Of a stretch of 41,759 bases of DNA, positions 1 through 10,286 are shown piece after piece; within the stretch, counting starts at the first letter, position 1; each line of letters starts with the position of its first letter. Origin of the DNA: an uncultured Acidobacteriota bacterium (GTDB taxonomy: Bacteria; Acidobacteriota; Vicinamibacteria; Vicinamibacterales; UBA2999); the NCBI GenBank assembly GCA_902826065.1, contig CADEDM010000020.1, forward strand, positions 1 to 41,759, read 5' to 3'. The notes under the pieces were generated by a model that saw only the letters and a program-made list of their open reading frames with translations, ran no database searches and had not been told where the DNA came from. A program made the position numbers and the translations under genes.

Positions 1-1874
<1,874 letters not shown>

Positions 1875-1915
1875 GTCGTGATCCGTCTTGTCGCAGCGGG
1901 CTATCGGGCACGCCC

Positions 1916-1945
1916 GAGCCCCCAGTGCCCAGCCCCCAGCCCCTA
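1916..1945. repeat. Period-7 GC-rich repeat (CCCCAGC type)
   Basis: About four heptamer units (CCCCAGY/CCCTAGC-like) lie between the BNR-protein start and the downstream metallo-hydrolase. The TAG stop of the hydrolase (1943-1945 on the minus strand) is the first part of the repeat. The same kind of unit recurs at 10902-11015, 25654-25685, 25764-25826, 36561-36586 and 41026-41056. Confidence 0.7.
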
Positions 1946-2866
1946 TTTCTTCTCCGTGAGTTCGTCGTAGCACTGACCCAGCACGAAGCCGGCCGTGAGG
2001 CGCGCGTTGAGCTGCACGGTGTCCTCGAACCCGGGGATCGCCGCGGTCGCGGCCAGCGCGTCGCGCGACTGCCCCGCCTTCACCGCCTTGCGGGCCATGT
2101 CGAGACTCGCCGACAGGTAGTCGCGAAAGTGCTGCAGGTCGGCACGCGTGCACTGCACGGCGTTCTCCTTGCCGTGGCCGGCGATGAAGATGGTGTCGGC
2201 GGCGTGCGCCTTCGCCACTTTCTCGAGCACGGTGACCCAGTTGCCGAGGTGCGCGCCGGCCGGACGGTCGATGTTCGGATGCGCGCGATTGAACAGCAGG
2301 TCGCCCATGTGCACCACGTTGGCGCGCTCGAAGTGATACACGGCGTCACCGCTCGTGTGGCCGGCGCCGTAGTAGCGCGCCTGCACCGTCTCGTCGCCGA
2401 AGCCGGTCTTCCAGGTGTCGGTGAACGTGGTGTCGGCGAACGACTGCTGCGCCTCGGTGCCCGCCGTCGCCGCCGTCTTCTTGTGCCACGCCAGGCAGTT
2501 GGCGTGCGCCACGATGCGCCGCACGGCCCCGCGGAACACCTGGTTGCCGCCGGTGTGGTCGGCGTGATGGTGGGTGTTGCACAGGAGCTCGACGCCCTTC
2601 GGCGAGCGCTCCCTCAGGCCCGCGAGCGCCGCCGGCGCCGTGTTCGGATACTGGCTGTCGATGGCCAGCGCGCCGGCGTCGTTCATCAGGTAGCCGATGC
2701 TGCCGCCGATGCTCGTGATCGTCCCGACGCCGCGCCGCAGGGTCGTGAACGTGGGCGGCGGCGGATTCGGCGGGCCGCCGGGCTGGGCGAAGGCGCCGCG
2801 GGCGGCCAGGCCGGCAATCACGGTCGAGGCGGAGCGGGCGAGGAAACGGCGGCGGCTGAACGGCAT
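1943..2866 (-). CDS. Tat-exported metallo-beta-lactamase-fold hydrolase
   Basis: A 307-residue protein. The N-terminus SRRRFLARS followed by a hydrophobic segment is a twin-arginine (Tat) signal peptide (residues 4-27), so the enzyme should be folded with its metals before export. The metallo-beta-lactamase fold is shown by the HxHxDH motif (H99, H101, D103, H104) and the downstream ligands H170 (GAGHTSGD), D189 (MGDLLF) and H231 (AGHG). All ligands for a dinuclear zinc site are present. The sequence looks most like periplasmic SoxH/quinoprotein-relay or generic MBL-fold hydrolases. The substrate cannot be deduced, and a true beta-lactamase function is not supported. A GGGAG ribosome-binding site lies 6 bases before the ATG, and a -10-like TATTCT lies at 2893-2898 on the minus strand. 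The gene is divergent from the glycine-zipper protein at 3063. Confidence 0.9.
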   Translation of the reverse strand: MPFSRRRFLARSASTVIAGLAARGAFAQPGGPPNPPPPTFTTLRRGVGTITSIGGSIGYLMNDAGALAIDSQYPNTAPAALAGLRERSPKGVELLCNTHHHADHTGGNQVFRGAVRRIVAHANCLAWHKKTAATAGTEAQQSFADTTFTDTWKTGFGDETVQARYYGAGHTSGDAVYHFERANVVHMGDLLFNRAHPNIDRPAGAHLGNWVTVLEKVAKAHAADTIFIAGHGKENAVQCTRADLQHFRDYLSASLDMARKAVKAGQSRDALAATAAIPGFEDTVQLNARLTAGFVLGQCYDELTEKK

Positions 2867-2892
2867 GCGGGGCTCCCGGAAAAGGCGCCCGA

Positions 2893-2898
2893 AGAATA
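2893..2898 (-). promoter_or_regulatory. Putative -10 box (TATTCT) for the MBL-fold gene
   Basis: On the minus strand TATTCT (5 of 6 to TATAAT if one base is tolerated) lies 27 bases upstream of the ATG at 2866, predicting a leader of about 20 bases. No convincing -35 box is visible at the expected spacing. Confidence 0.35.
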
Positions 2899-3062
2899 AC
2901 GCAACCCTTCGTAGTTCAGGCGGCTCGCGGAACGGCGGGTCGCGGGCGGGCGTCGAACCGGATACGATCGAGAGAGATGCTCGCCTGACGCTGCTCCATG
3001 CAGCTCGACCGTGGGCACCGGGCCGCTCCCCTCAACGGCCACGGCCTGCCTGGAGGGTCACG

Positions 3063-3896
3063 ATGTCCCGATTGACGCTCGCCGCACTGCTGCTCGCCTG
3101 CACCACCACGCTCGCTGCCCAGGACGTCACCGCCGACCTGCAGCAGCTCCAGGACTCGACCACGTCGGTGGCCGCCGACGTCGCGCAGGCGCGGTCGCGC
3201 GACGCCACCCAGGGCGCCGAGCTCGAACGCGAGCTCGGTGACATCCGCGATGACATCGCCTACCTGCGCGGCAAGCAACGCCGCGAGGGCAAGGTCAGCG
3301 CCTCCGAGGTCGCCGACGTGCGGACGCGGCTCGACCGGCTGCGCACGCGGGCGCAATCGGCGTCGCGCGGCATCTCGTCGTCGGCGCCCACCGGCGGCGA
3401 TCGCGAGCTGCCCGTCGGCACCGAGATCGACGTGCGCCTGTCCACGACCATCACGTCGGCCACTGCGCAGGTCGAGGACCGCGTGGAAGCCACCAGCGTG
3501 ATGAACATCGACAACCAGTCGCACGTGCTCGTGCCGGCCGGCTCGCTGTTCCGCGGCGTCGTGACGTCGGTGAACCGCCCCGGGCGCATCGACCGCAAGG
3601 GCTCGATCACGCTGCTCTTCGATCAGGTCACCGTGCGCGGCACCACCACCAAGGTGCGGGCCACGGTCATGCAGGCGCTCGAGAGCGAGGGCTACAAAGG
3701 CGACGCGGGGAAGATCGGCGCCGGCGCCGGCGTGGGCGCGATCATCGGCGGCATCCTCGGCGGCTTCAAGGGTGTGCTCACCGGCATCCTGGTCGGCGGC
3801 GGCGGCGTGATTGCCGCCACCGAGGGCCAGGACGTCTCGCTGCCGGCCGGCACGATCCTGCGCATCCGGCTCGACACCCAGCTCATCGTGGAGTAG
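3063..3896 (+). CDS. Exported coiled-coil protein with glycine-zipper segment
   Basis: A 277-residue protein. The ATG at 3063 is chosen because GGAGG (3052-3056) sits 6 bases upstream and a signal peptide (MSRLTLAALLLACTTTLAAQ) follows directly. Residues 24-105 are charged and heptad-like (coiled coil). Residues 115-210 form a beta-rich domain beginning LPVGTEIDVRLSTTI. Residues about 220-255 are a glycine zipper (GAGAGVGAIIGGILGGF and GILVGGGG). The end (DVSLPAGTILRIRLDTQL) is a second beta-rich segment. The arrangement resembles Acidobacterial envelope proteins annotated as TrbI/VirB10-like or glycine-zipper proteins. A membrane- or outer-membrane-associated structural role is inferred, and no enzymatic motif is seen. 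It converges on coxG. Confidence 0.85.
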   Translation: MSRLTLAALLLACTTTLAAQDVTADLQQLQDSTTSVAADVAQARSRDATQGAELERELGDIRDDIAYLRGKQRREGKVSASEVADVRTRLDRLRTRAQSASRGISSSAPTGGDRELPVGTEIDVRLSTTITSATAQVEDRVEATSVMNIDNQSHVLVPAGSLFRGVVTSVNRPGRIDRKGSITLLFDQVTVRGTTTKVRATVMQALESEGYKGDAGKIGAGAGVGAIIGGILGGFKGVLTGILVGGGGVIAATEGQDVSLPAGTILRIRLDTQLIVE

Positions 3897-3920
3897 CGGC
3901 GAAGGTGGGTCTCGCCGCTA
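3894..3920. terminator. Bidirectional hairpin between convergent genes
   Basis: Perfect 9-base inverted repeat TAGCGGCGA (3894-3902) / TCGCCGCTA (3912-3920) with a 9-base loop. It starts at the TAG stop of the plus-strand gene and ends 4 bases before the stop of coxG. There is no T-tract, so factor-independent termination is uncertain. Confidence 0.55.
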
Positions 3921-3924
3921 GGCC

Positions 3925-4362
3925 TTAGCTGCCAAGCTTGCCCGCCATGCAGGCGAAGAAGCGGTCGAGCATCATCTTCGACACGCTGCCGATCAACCGC
4001 TGACCGACGCGGGCGATCGTTCCGCCGACGTCCATCGTGCCGGTGACGTCGACGACGGTCGCGTCACCATCCTCGCGCAGCGCGATGCGCGACTCGCCGT
4101 TGACGAAGCCGTGCTTGCCCGAGCCTTCGATGACCAGGCGGTACGACTCGGGCTCGACCTTGTCGGCCATCGCGACCGTACCCTCGTAGGACCCCGAGAT
4201 CGCGGCCACGGTCGCGACCAGCTTCGCCTGGTAGCGATCGTCGCCCAGCGGCTCGAGGGCCTCGCACCCGGGCACGCACGAGGCGATGGCGGTCGTGTCC
4301 ATCAGCAGCGCCCACACGCGGGCGCGCGGGGCCGGGAAGCGGTAGCTGCCGTCGAGGGTCAT
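3925..4362 (-). CDS. coxG: CoxG-family (SRPBCC fold) CODH accessory protein
   Basis: A 145-residue protein starting at the ATG whose first four bases overlap the TGA of coxE (ATGA, 4359-4362). Its sequence (GSYRFPAPRARVWALLMD, then VPGCEALEPLGDDRY, YEGTVAMADK and TVVDVTGTMDVGGTIARVGQRL) is characteristic of the carbon monoxide dehydrogenase subunit G family, a START/SRPBCC-type ligand-binding fold. Family members are about 150-220 residues; this one lacks the long C-terminal tail found in CoxG of Oligotropha-type operons, which helps tether the maturation machinery to the membrane. It is last in the cox operon, and the coupling to coxE supports a maturation or membrane-recruitment role. Confidence 0.9.
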   Translation of the reverse strand: MTLDGSYRFPAPRARVWALLMDTTAIASCVPGCEALEPLGDDRYQAKLVATVAAISGSYEGTVAMADKVEPESYRLVIEGSGKHGFVNGESRIALREDGDATVVDVTGTMDVGGTIARVGQRLIGSVSKMMLDRFFACMAGKLGS

Positions 4363-5552
4363 GGGGCCAGGGCTTTCTGCGGGTCGACCGCGGTCCGGCG
4401 CGGCGTCCGCCGTGCCGGCAAGGTGTTGAGGTGTCGCGCCAGGTCCTCCAGGTTGCGGAGCGTGCGCGCGGGCAGGAAGTCGTCGACGAAGGGCAACGCC
4501 GCGACCAGGCCACGGGTGAGCGGCCGGTAGTCGGCCGTGCCCAGCAACGGGCTGAGCCAGATCAGGCGATGGCAACTGCGCTGCAGGCGTGCGACCTCGT
4601 GGCGCAGCATCGCCGGGTCGCCGCGGTCCCAGCCGTCGGAGATCACGAGCACCACGGCGCCGCGGCGCAGCACGTAGCGGGCCCAGTGCACGTGGAACGC
4701 GCGCAGCGCCTCACCGATGCGCGTGCCGCCCGACCAGTCGGGCACACGGCGCGCGGCGGCGGCGAGTGCGTCATCGATGCGGCGAGCGCCGAGCTCACGC
4801 GTGATGCGGGTGAGCCGTGTGGAGAACGTGAACGCCTCGACGCGCTGCCGGCTGCGGGTGAGCGCATGCGCGAAGTGCAGCAGCATCCGCGCGTATCTCT
4901 CCATCGAGCCGCTGACGTCGCAGAACACCACCAGGGGACGGCGCACCACGCGCCGGGCCCTTCGCGGCAGCTCCAGCAGCTCACCGGTCGTCAGGCTGCG
5001 CCGGAAGGCCCGGCGCAGGTCGAGCCGCGGACCGTCACCCGGCGCCCAGCGGCGGCTACGGCGCTCGCCCGGATGCCACGTCAGCGCGTCGAGGGCCTGT
5101 CGGGCGTCGGCCAGCTCCGACGGCGTCATGTCCGCGAAGTCGTGATCGCGCAGCGTCTCGGCCGAGCTCGACGTGCGCAGCTCGCCCACGGGCAACGGCC
5201 GATCGGACGGCGTCTCGTCCTCGGCCTCCTCCGCCGATGCGTCCGTCTCGGGCAGCACCGCCTCGATCTGAATCGAGACCCCGGCGCGTGGCTCGCCGAT
5301 GGCCCGCAGGTCGCGGCGCCCCCAGCGCTCGCCGTGGTCCTGCCAGAAGGCGGCGAAGGCGGCGTCGAAGACCGGGATGTCGTCGTGGCGGCGCACGAGC
5401 GACGCGCGCAGCGCGTGGTAGACGTCGTCGCGTCGCGACAGGCCGACGCGCTGCACGGCGTCGATGGCGGTGATCGTCTCGGCCGTGGCGATGTCGAGGC
5501 CGACCGAGCGGAGCAGCCGGCCGAACACGACCAGGTTGGCGGTGAGCGCCAT
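4359..5552 (-). CDS. coxE: CoxE-like von Willebrand factor A protein
   Basis: A 397-residue protein. The N-terminal half is alpha-helical with an acidic linker (residues about 98-125). The C-terminal half is a VWA domain with a complete metal-ion-dependent adhesion site: DVSGS (212-216), Thr277 in GGTRIG, and Asp in ISDGWDRGD (about 304-312). This matches the CoxE family, which works with the MoxR-type ATPase CoxD in metal-centre maturation of CO-dehydrogenase-family molybdenum hydroxylases. It lies 24 bases downstream of coxD and overlaps coxG by 4 bases. Start ATG at 5552. Confidence 0.92.
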   Translation of the reverse strand: MALTANLVVFGRLLRSVGLDIATAETITAIDAVQRVGLSRRDDVYHALRASLVRRHDDIPVFDAAFAAFWQDHGERWGRRDLRAIGEPRAGVSIQIEAVLPETDASAEEAEDETPSDRPLPVGELRTSSSAETLRDHDFADMTPSELADARQALDALTWHPGERRSRRWAPGDGPRLDLRRAFRRSLTTGELLELPRRARRVVRRPLVVFCDVSGSMERYARMLLHFAHALTRSRQRVEAFTFSTRLTRITRELGARRIDDALAAAARRVPDWSGGTRIGEALRAFHVHWARYVLRRGAVVLVISDGWDRGDPAMLRHEVARLQRSCHRLIWLSPLLGTADYRPLTRGLVAALPFVDDFLPARTLRNLEDLARHLNTLPARRTPRRTAVDPQKALAP

Positions 5553-5576
5553 CGTGCTTCCCCGCGGCTGTCTCGC

Positions 5577-6500
5577 TCAGCCGCTGTGCCGCACGCCCTG
5601 CAGCATCGCGCGTCCCATCAATCCCTGCAGGCGGTCGCCGGTCATCGCCTCGATGTCCTCGCGCGCCTTGAGCACGACGCCCAGCGTGTCGTCGATGGTG
5701 GCCGGATCGAGCGAATCGCGCTCGAGGGCGACCAGCGCCGACACCCAGTCGAGTGTCTCGGAGATGCCGGGGGACTTGTAGAGCTCGGCGGTCCGCAGTT
5801 CCTGCACGAGCGCCGTCACCTGGCGGGCCAGCGCCTCACCCGCGCGCGGCACCTTCCCGCGCACGATCGCCAGTTCCTTCTCGAACGACGGGTACTCGAT
5901 CCAGTGATAGAGGCAGCGGCGCTTCAGCGCGTCGTGCACCTCGCGGGTGCGGTTCGACGTCAGCACCACCACCGGCGGCTCGACCGCCGCGATGGTGCCG
6001 AGTTCCGGAATCGACACGCGATATTCCGACAACAACTCCAGCAGGTAGCCTTCGAACTCCTCGTCGGCACGATCGATTTCGTCCACGAGCAGCACTGGTG
6101 GACGTCCCGGCGCGCCTTCCAGCGATCGCAGCAACGGCCGCTTCAGCAGGTAGCGGTCGCTGAAGAGCTCGCGCCGTGCGTCGTCACGGTCGACATCGGC
6201 CGAGGCCTCGAGAATGCGAAGCTCGAGGAGCTGGCGCGCGTAGTCCCACTCGTAGACGGCATGCGCGACGTCGAGTCCCTCGTAGCACTGCAGCCGGATC
6301 AGGTCCGAGCCCAGCGTCGAGGCCAGCGCCGTCGCCACCGACGTCTTGCCGACGCCGGCCTCGCCCTCCAGGAACAGCGGACGTCGCAGCGTGACCGCCA
6401 GGAAGATCGTCGTGGCCAGGCCACGATCGGCCACGTAGCCCTCGCGGGCCAGCCGGGCCTGGACGTCGTCGACGGCGGTGAACGACGCGAGCGCCGTCAC
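5577..6500 (-). CDS. coxD: CoxD-like MoxR-family AAA+ ATPase
   Basis: A 307-residue protein. The reading frame stays open far upstream into coxM, but homology-like sequence begins at VTALASF. GTG at 6500 is therefore chosen; it overlaps the coxM stop (GTGA, 6497-6500). Walker A is GEAGVGKT (46-53), Walker B LLVDEIDR (137-144), the sensor region LTSNRTRE (180-187), and ALKRRC supplies the arginine-rich segment typical of MoxR proteins. Known role of the family: ATP-driven remodelling with the VWA partner CoxE during copper/sulfur insertion into the Mo-Cu site of CODH. Whether this form II system needs the same chemistry is unknown. Confidence 0.92.
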   Translation of the reverse strand: MTALASFTAVDDVQARLAREGYVADRGLATTIFLAVTLRRPLFLEGEAGVGKTSVATALASTLGSDLIRLQCYEGLDVAHAVYEWDYARQLLELRILEASADVDRDDARRELFSDRYLLKRPLLRSLEGAPGRPPVLLVDEIDRADEEFEGYLLELLSEYRVSIPELGTIAAVEPPVVVLTSNRTREVHDALKRRCLYHWIEYPSFEKELAIVRGKVPRAGEALARQVTALVQELRTAELYKSPGISETLDWVSALVALERDSLDPATIDDTLGVVLKAREDIEAMTGDRLQGLMGRAMLQGVRHSG

Positions 6501-7366
6501 CGCGCGCGCGCCGCGGCAGCTGCCACCGCGCGGGCCACGTACGCGCCGGTCACGTGACGCCGGTACTCGGACGACGCGAACACGTCGCCCATCAGGTCGC
6601 CCGTGAGATCGCCGGCGGCCTTCCCCGCCGCGGCCGCGATCGCCTCGGCCGACAGGTTCGATCCGGTGAGCGCCGCGGCCACCGACGGCAACGCCGTCGG
6701 CGTCGCGGTGACACCGCCGACGATGATGATCGCGCGCTCGCAGGCGCCGTTTTTCACCGTGAGCGACGCCGCCGCGCCGATCACGGCGTAGCGGGACGCC
6801 GGATGCGCGAACTTGGCGTAGGCCGCGCCGGTGCCCGCCCCGAGCGCCGGCACCCACACCGCCGTGAGGATCTCGCCGTCGCCGAGCGCGGTGGTCATCA
6901 TCCCCTGGAAGAAGTCGGCCGCGGCGACCGTGCGGGTCGCGCCGCCGGCGCCGGCGATCTCCATCGTCGCGCCGACGGCCACGAGCACCGTCGGCAGATC
7001 CGCGGCGGGGTCGGCGTGCGCGACGCTGCCGCCGATCGTGCCGCGGTTGCGCACGGCCATGTCGCCGATCTGCGCGGCCGCTTCAGCCACGATGCCGCAG
7101 CTCTTGGCGAGCACCGGCGAGGTCGCGATTTCTGCATGCGTGGTCATGGCGCCGATGCGCACACCGCCGTTGGCGGCGCTGACGCCCTTGAGCTCGGCAA
7201 TGCGTCCGAGATCGATGAGCGCGCTCGGCGCGGCAAGGCGCAGTTTCAGCACCGGCAGCAGGCTGTGACCGCCGGCCAGCAGCTTGGCGCCGGGATTGGC
7301 GGCGAGCAGCTTCTGGGCCTCGGCCACCGAGGAGGCGCGATGGTAGTCGAACGAGGGCGCGTACAT
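6497..7366 (-). CDS. coxM: FAD-binding medium subunit of CODH-like molybdenum hydroxylase
   Basis: A 289-residue protein starting at ATG 7366, one base after the coxL stop (TGAGATG arrangement). It shows the two pyrophosphate/FAD-binding signatures of the xanthine-dehydrogenase medium-subunit family: AGGHS (31-35, followed by LLPVLKLRL) and TIGGSVAHADPAADLP (110-125). It carries electrons from the [2Fe-2S] small subunit to FAD and on to the acceptor. The length is normal for CoxM (about 285-295). It sits third in the operon, in the S-L-M order typical of form II. Confidence 0.93.
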   Translation of the reverse strand: MYAPSFDYHRASSVAEAQKLLAANPGAKLLAGGHSLLPVLKLRLAAPSALIDLGRIAELKGVSAANGGVRIGAMTTHAEIATSPVLAKSCGIVAEAAAQIGDMAVRNRGTIGGSVAHADPAADLPTVLVAVGATMEIAGAGGATRTVAAADFFQGMMTTALGDGEILTAVWVPALGAGTGAAYAKFAHPASRYAVIGAAASLTVKNGACERAIIIVGGVTATPTALPSVAAALTGSNLSAEAIAAAAGKAAGDLTGDLMGDVFASSEYRRHVTGAYVARAVAAAAARAR

Positions 7367-7367
7367 C

Positions 7368-9725
7368 TCAGGCTCCCTTCTTCGCCGTCTGCACGGCGCG
7401 CCACACACGTTCGGGCGTCATGGGCATCGGCACCGTGTCGACGCCGAGCGGCCGCAGGGCATCGACGACGGCGTTGTACATCGTGCAGGTCGACACGATG
7501 GTGCCGGCCTCGCCGATGCCCTTCACGCCCAGCGGGTGATGCGGCGACGGCGTGACCGTCGACAGCACTTCGATCTCCGGCAGGACGTCGGCGCGCGGGA
7601 TCGCGTAGTCCATCAGCGTGCCGGTGACGAGCTGCCCGTTGTCGGCGTAGATCGCCTCCTCCCAGAGCGCCTGGCCGAGTCCCTGCACCACGCCGCCGTG
7701 CACCTGGCCCTCGACGATCATCGGGTTGATCTGCGGACCGCAGTCGTCGACGCAGGCGTACCGCTTCAGGTCGATGGCGCCGGTGGCGGGATCCACGTCG
7801 ACGACGGCGACATGCGCGCCGAACGGATAGACGAAGTTCGGCGGGTCGTAGAAGCTCGACGCTTCCAGTCCCGCTTCCATGCCGGCCGGCATGTTCCAGG
7901 CGACGTTGGCCATCAGCGCGATGTCCTGGATTGTCTTGGCCTTCGCCGGCGCGCCCTTCACGAAGAACCTGCCGTCGGCGTAGTCCATGTCCTCCACCGG
8001 CGCCTCGAGCAGGTGCGCGGCGAGCGCGGTGGCCTTGTCCTTGATCTTGCGCAGCGCCACGGCGAGGGCGGCGCCGCCGACCGCCGTAGTCCGGCTGCCG
8101 TAGGTGCCCCAACCCATCGGCGTCTTGTCGGTGTCGCCGTGCATGACCTTGACGTCGTTGACGTCGACGCCGAGCTCCGACGACACGATCTGCGCGAAGG
8201 TCGTCTCCTCGCCCTGGCCGTGCGGCTTGGTGCCGATGAAGACGTTGACCTTGCCCGACGGATGGAAGCGCACGATGGCGCTCTCCCACAGGCCGCCCTG
8301 GAAGCCGATGGCGCCGGCGACCTGCGACGGCCCGAGGCCGCACACCTCGACATACGTGCAGATGCCGATGCCCATGTAGCGGCCTTTGGCGCGCGCCTCG
8401 GCCTGCTGCTTGCGCAGCCCGGCGTAGTCGACGTGCGCCATGATCTTGTCGAGCGCGCCGTGGTAGTTGCCGCTGTCGTAGGTGAGGCCGGTGGCGACGT
8501 TGTGGCCGTTGTCGAACTTCGGGATCAGGTTGATGCGCCGTACTTCGGCCGGGTCCTTGCCGATGGCGTGCGCGAAGCGATCGATGAGGCGCTCGAGCAA
8601 ATACGTCGCTTCCGGCCGTCCGGCGCCGCGATACGCCTCCACCGGCGTCGTGTTCGTGTAGAGACCGTAGACGTCTTCCTTGACGTTGTCGATGAGGTAC
8701 GGGCCGCACAGCATGAGGCCATGCAGGATGGTTGGAATGCCGGGCGCCGCCGTCGAGAGATACGCGCCCATGCCGGCCCACACGGTGCCGCGGACGCCGG
8801 TGATCTTCCCGTCCTTCGTGCCGCAGAGCGCGACGTCCTGCACGTGGTCGCGGCCGTGCGTCGTGGCGATGTAGTTCTCGCTGCGCGTCTCGGTCCATTT
8901 CACCGGCCGGTTCAACTTCATCGCGCAGAAGCAGGTGAGGAAGTCGGCCGGGTACTGCGCGATCTTCGCGCCGAAGCCGCCGCCGACCTCGGGCGCCACG
9001 ACGCGCAGCTTGTCTTCGGGTACGCCCATCACGAGCGAGCCGATGAAGCGCACGATGTGCGGATTCTGCGTGGTGTTCCACAGCGTCAGCTCGCCGGTGG
9101 CGGCGGTCCACTGCGCCAGCGCCGATCGCGTCTCCATCGGCGTCGGGATCAGCCGGTTCTGGATGATGCGGTCGTGCACCACGACGGCGCCGGGAGCCGC
9201 GAAGGCGGCGTCGGCGTCGCCGCCGGCCACCGTCCACTTGAAGGCCTGGTTGCCGGGCACGCTGGCGTGGATCGGCGCGCCGGTGCCCTTCGCCGACTTC
9301 TCGGGATCGACCACCGCGGGCAGCGTCTTGTACTTCACCTCGATGAGGTCGAGCGCGTCGTAGGCCTGGTACGGCGTCTGTGCCACGACGACGGCAACGA
9401 TGTCACCCACGTAGCGCACGGTGTCGAGCGCGACCAGCGGATACTCGGCGATGTTGAGGCCGGCATTCGGCAACAGCCACGCACACGGCATCGGCTTCAG
9501 CGCCGGCGCCGTGTCCTTGCCGGTGTAGACGGCCAGCACGCCCGGGGCCTTCGCGGCCTTCGAGGTGTCGAGTGAGACGATCGTCGCGTGGGCGTGCGGG
9601 CTGCGCAGCATCGCCGCGTGCGCCATGTTGGGCAGCGACAGATCGTCGGTGTAGGTGCCGAGACCCGTGAGCAGGCGCGGATCCTCGCGCCGGCGGATCG
9701 CCGAGCCGAAGGTGCGGCTGCTCAT
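7368..9725 (-). CDS. coxL: Molybdopterin large subunit, form II CO-dehydrogenase-like hydroxylase
   Basis: A 785-residue protein. The ATG at 9725 overlaps the coxS stop (ATGA) and begins the conserved N-terminus MSSRTFGSAIRRREDPRLL. Molybdopterin-binding segments include GGGFGAK (248-254). The active-site loop is AYRGAGR (364-370), the form II signature; form I CO dehydrogenases carry AYRCSFR with the copper-binding Cys. The catalytic glutamate is E739 in GIGEAG. The protein is therefore a cytoplasmic Mo-hydroxylase that may oxidise CO poorly or prefer another substrate such as an aldehyde or purine-like compound. Form II function is not settled in the literature I know. No frameshift or missing ligand was seen. 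Confidence 0.95.
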   Translation of the reverse strand: MSSRTFGSAIRRREDPRLLTGLGTYTDDLSLPNMAHAAMLRSPHAHATIVSLDTSKAAKAPGVLAVYTGKDTAPALKPMPCAWLLPNAGLNIAEYPLVALDTVRYVGDIVAVVVAQTPYQAYDALDLIEVKYKTLPAVVDPEKSAKGTGAPIHASVPGNQAFKWTVAGGDADAAFAAPGAVVVHDRIIQNRLIPTPMETRSALAQWTAATGELTLWNTTQNPHIVRFIGSLVMGVPEDKLRVVAPEVGGGFGAKIAQYPADFLTCFCAMKLNRPVKWTETRSENYIATTHGRDHVQDVALCGTKDGKITGVRGTVWAGMGAYLSTAAPGIPTILHGLMLCGPYLIDNVKEDVYGLYTNTTPVEAYRGAGRPEATYLLERLIDRFAHAIGKDPAEVRRINLIPKFDNGHNVATGLTYDSGNYHGALDKIMAHVDYAGLRKQQAEARAKGRYMGIGICTYVEVCGLGPSQVAGAIGFQGGLWESAIVRFHPSGKVNVFIGTKPHGQGEETTFAQIVSSELGVDVNDVKVMHGDTDKTPMGWGTYGSRTTAVGGAALAVALRKIKDKATALAAHLLEAPVEDMDYADGRFFVKGAPAKAKTIQDIALMANVAWNMPAGMEAGLEASSFYDPPNFVYPFGAHVAVVDVDPATGAIDLKRYACVDDCGPQINPMIVEGQVHGGVVQGLGQALWEEAIYADNGQLVTGTLMDYAIPRADVLPEIEVLSTVTPSPHHPLGVKGIGEAGTIVSTCTMYNAVVDALRPLGVDTVPMPMTPERVWRAVQTAKKGA

Positions 9726-10201
9726 CGCGCACCGCCGTTCATGGTCTTCGCCGCTTCCTGCACCGAGCGGACGATGTTCTGATAGCCGGTGCAACGGCAC
9801 AGGTTGCCTTCGAGCCCGTGCCGGATCTGCTCGACCGTCGGGTTGGGATTCTGCCGCAGCAGCTCGTGCGTCGCCAGCACCATCCCCGGCGTGCAGAAGC
9901 CGCATTGCAGGCCGTGCTTGTTCCAGAAGGCTTCCTGGATCGGATGCAGGGTGCCGGGTGCGGCGAGGCCTTCGATGGTCGTGATCGACGCGCCGTCGAC
10001 CTGCGCGGTCAGGCACGTGCACGACTTGGCGGCGATGCCGTCGACGAGCACGGTGCAGGCGCCGCACTGGCTCGTGTCGCAGGCGACCTTGGTACCGGTG
10101 AGCCCGAGGACGTCGCGGAGAAAGTGAACCAGCAGCAGGCGCGGATCGACATCGCGCTGTTGAGACTGACCGTTGACGGTCAGAGAGACGGGCACAGCCA
10201 T
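9722..10201 (-). CDS. coxS: [2Fe-2S] small subunit of CODH-like hydroxylase
   Basis: A 159-residue protein. The plant-ferredoxin-type cluster is held by C41, C46, C49 and C61. The second, four-helix cluster is held by C100, C103, C135 and C137 (CGFC and CRC). This is the full set for a CoxS/XdhC-type small subunit of about 155-170 residues. The ATG at 10201 directly precedes AVPVSLTVNG; a GTG three codons earlier is a less likely alternative. It is the first gene of the operon, with an upstream region containing a -10 box and a palindrome (separate entries). Its stop overlaps the coxL start. Confidence 0.95.
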   Translation of the reverse strand: MAVPVSLTVNGQSQQRDVDPRLLLVHFLRDVLGLTGTKVACDTSQCGACTVLVDGIAAKSCTCLTAQVDGASITTIEGLAAPGTLHPIQEAFWNKHGLQCGFCTPGMVLATHELLRQNPNPTVEQIRHGLEGNLCRCTGYQNIVRSVQEAAKTMNGGAR

Positions 10202-10260
10202 GAGCACCCCCAGCGGTGGATCGCGGCGGCGCGGTGACGCGTGCCGGCGCGAGGCTGCGG

Positions 10261-10266
10261 AGTATA
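10261..10266 (-). promoter_or_regulatory. Putative -10 box (TATACT) of the cox operon
   Basis: On the minus strand TATACT lies 59 bases upstream of the coxS ATG. If used, the start site is near 10254 and the leader is about 53 bases. No TTGACA-like -35 is present at 17-18 bases. Instead the palindrome at 10287-10304 covers that position, the layout expected of an activator-dependent promoter. Confidence 0.5.
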
Positions 10267-10286
10267 CACCCGCCGCGCGCACCGAA

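Noticed and set aside
4431..6557. A 700-codon open frame on the plus strand opposite coxE/coxD
   Set aside because: It is antisense to well-conserved genes, Arg/Gln/Val/His-rich without domains, and results from the strong third-position GC bias. Similar long antisense frames at 7536-9575, 333-1439 and 14601-16127 were dropped for the same reason.
6501..6857. Upstream extension of coxD to an earlier start
   Set aside because: The extra residues are Gly/Arg-rich, overlap coxM and have no family similarity; the GTG at 6500 is coupled to the coxM stop.
7368..9725. Form I (true Mo-Cu) CO dehydrogenase
   Set aside because: The active-site loop is AYRGAGR, without the copper-binding Cys of AYRCSFR, and gene order is S-L-M rather than M-S-L.
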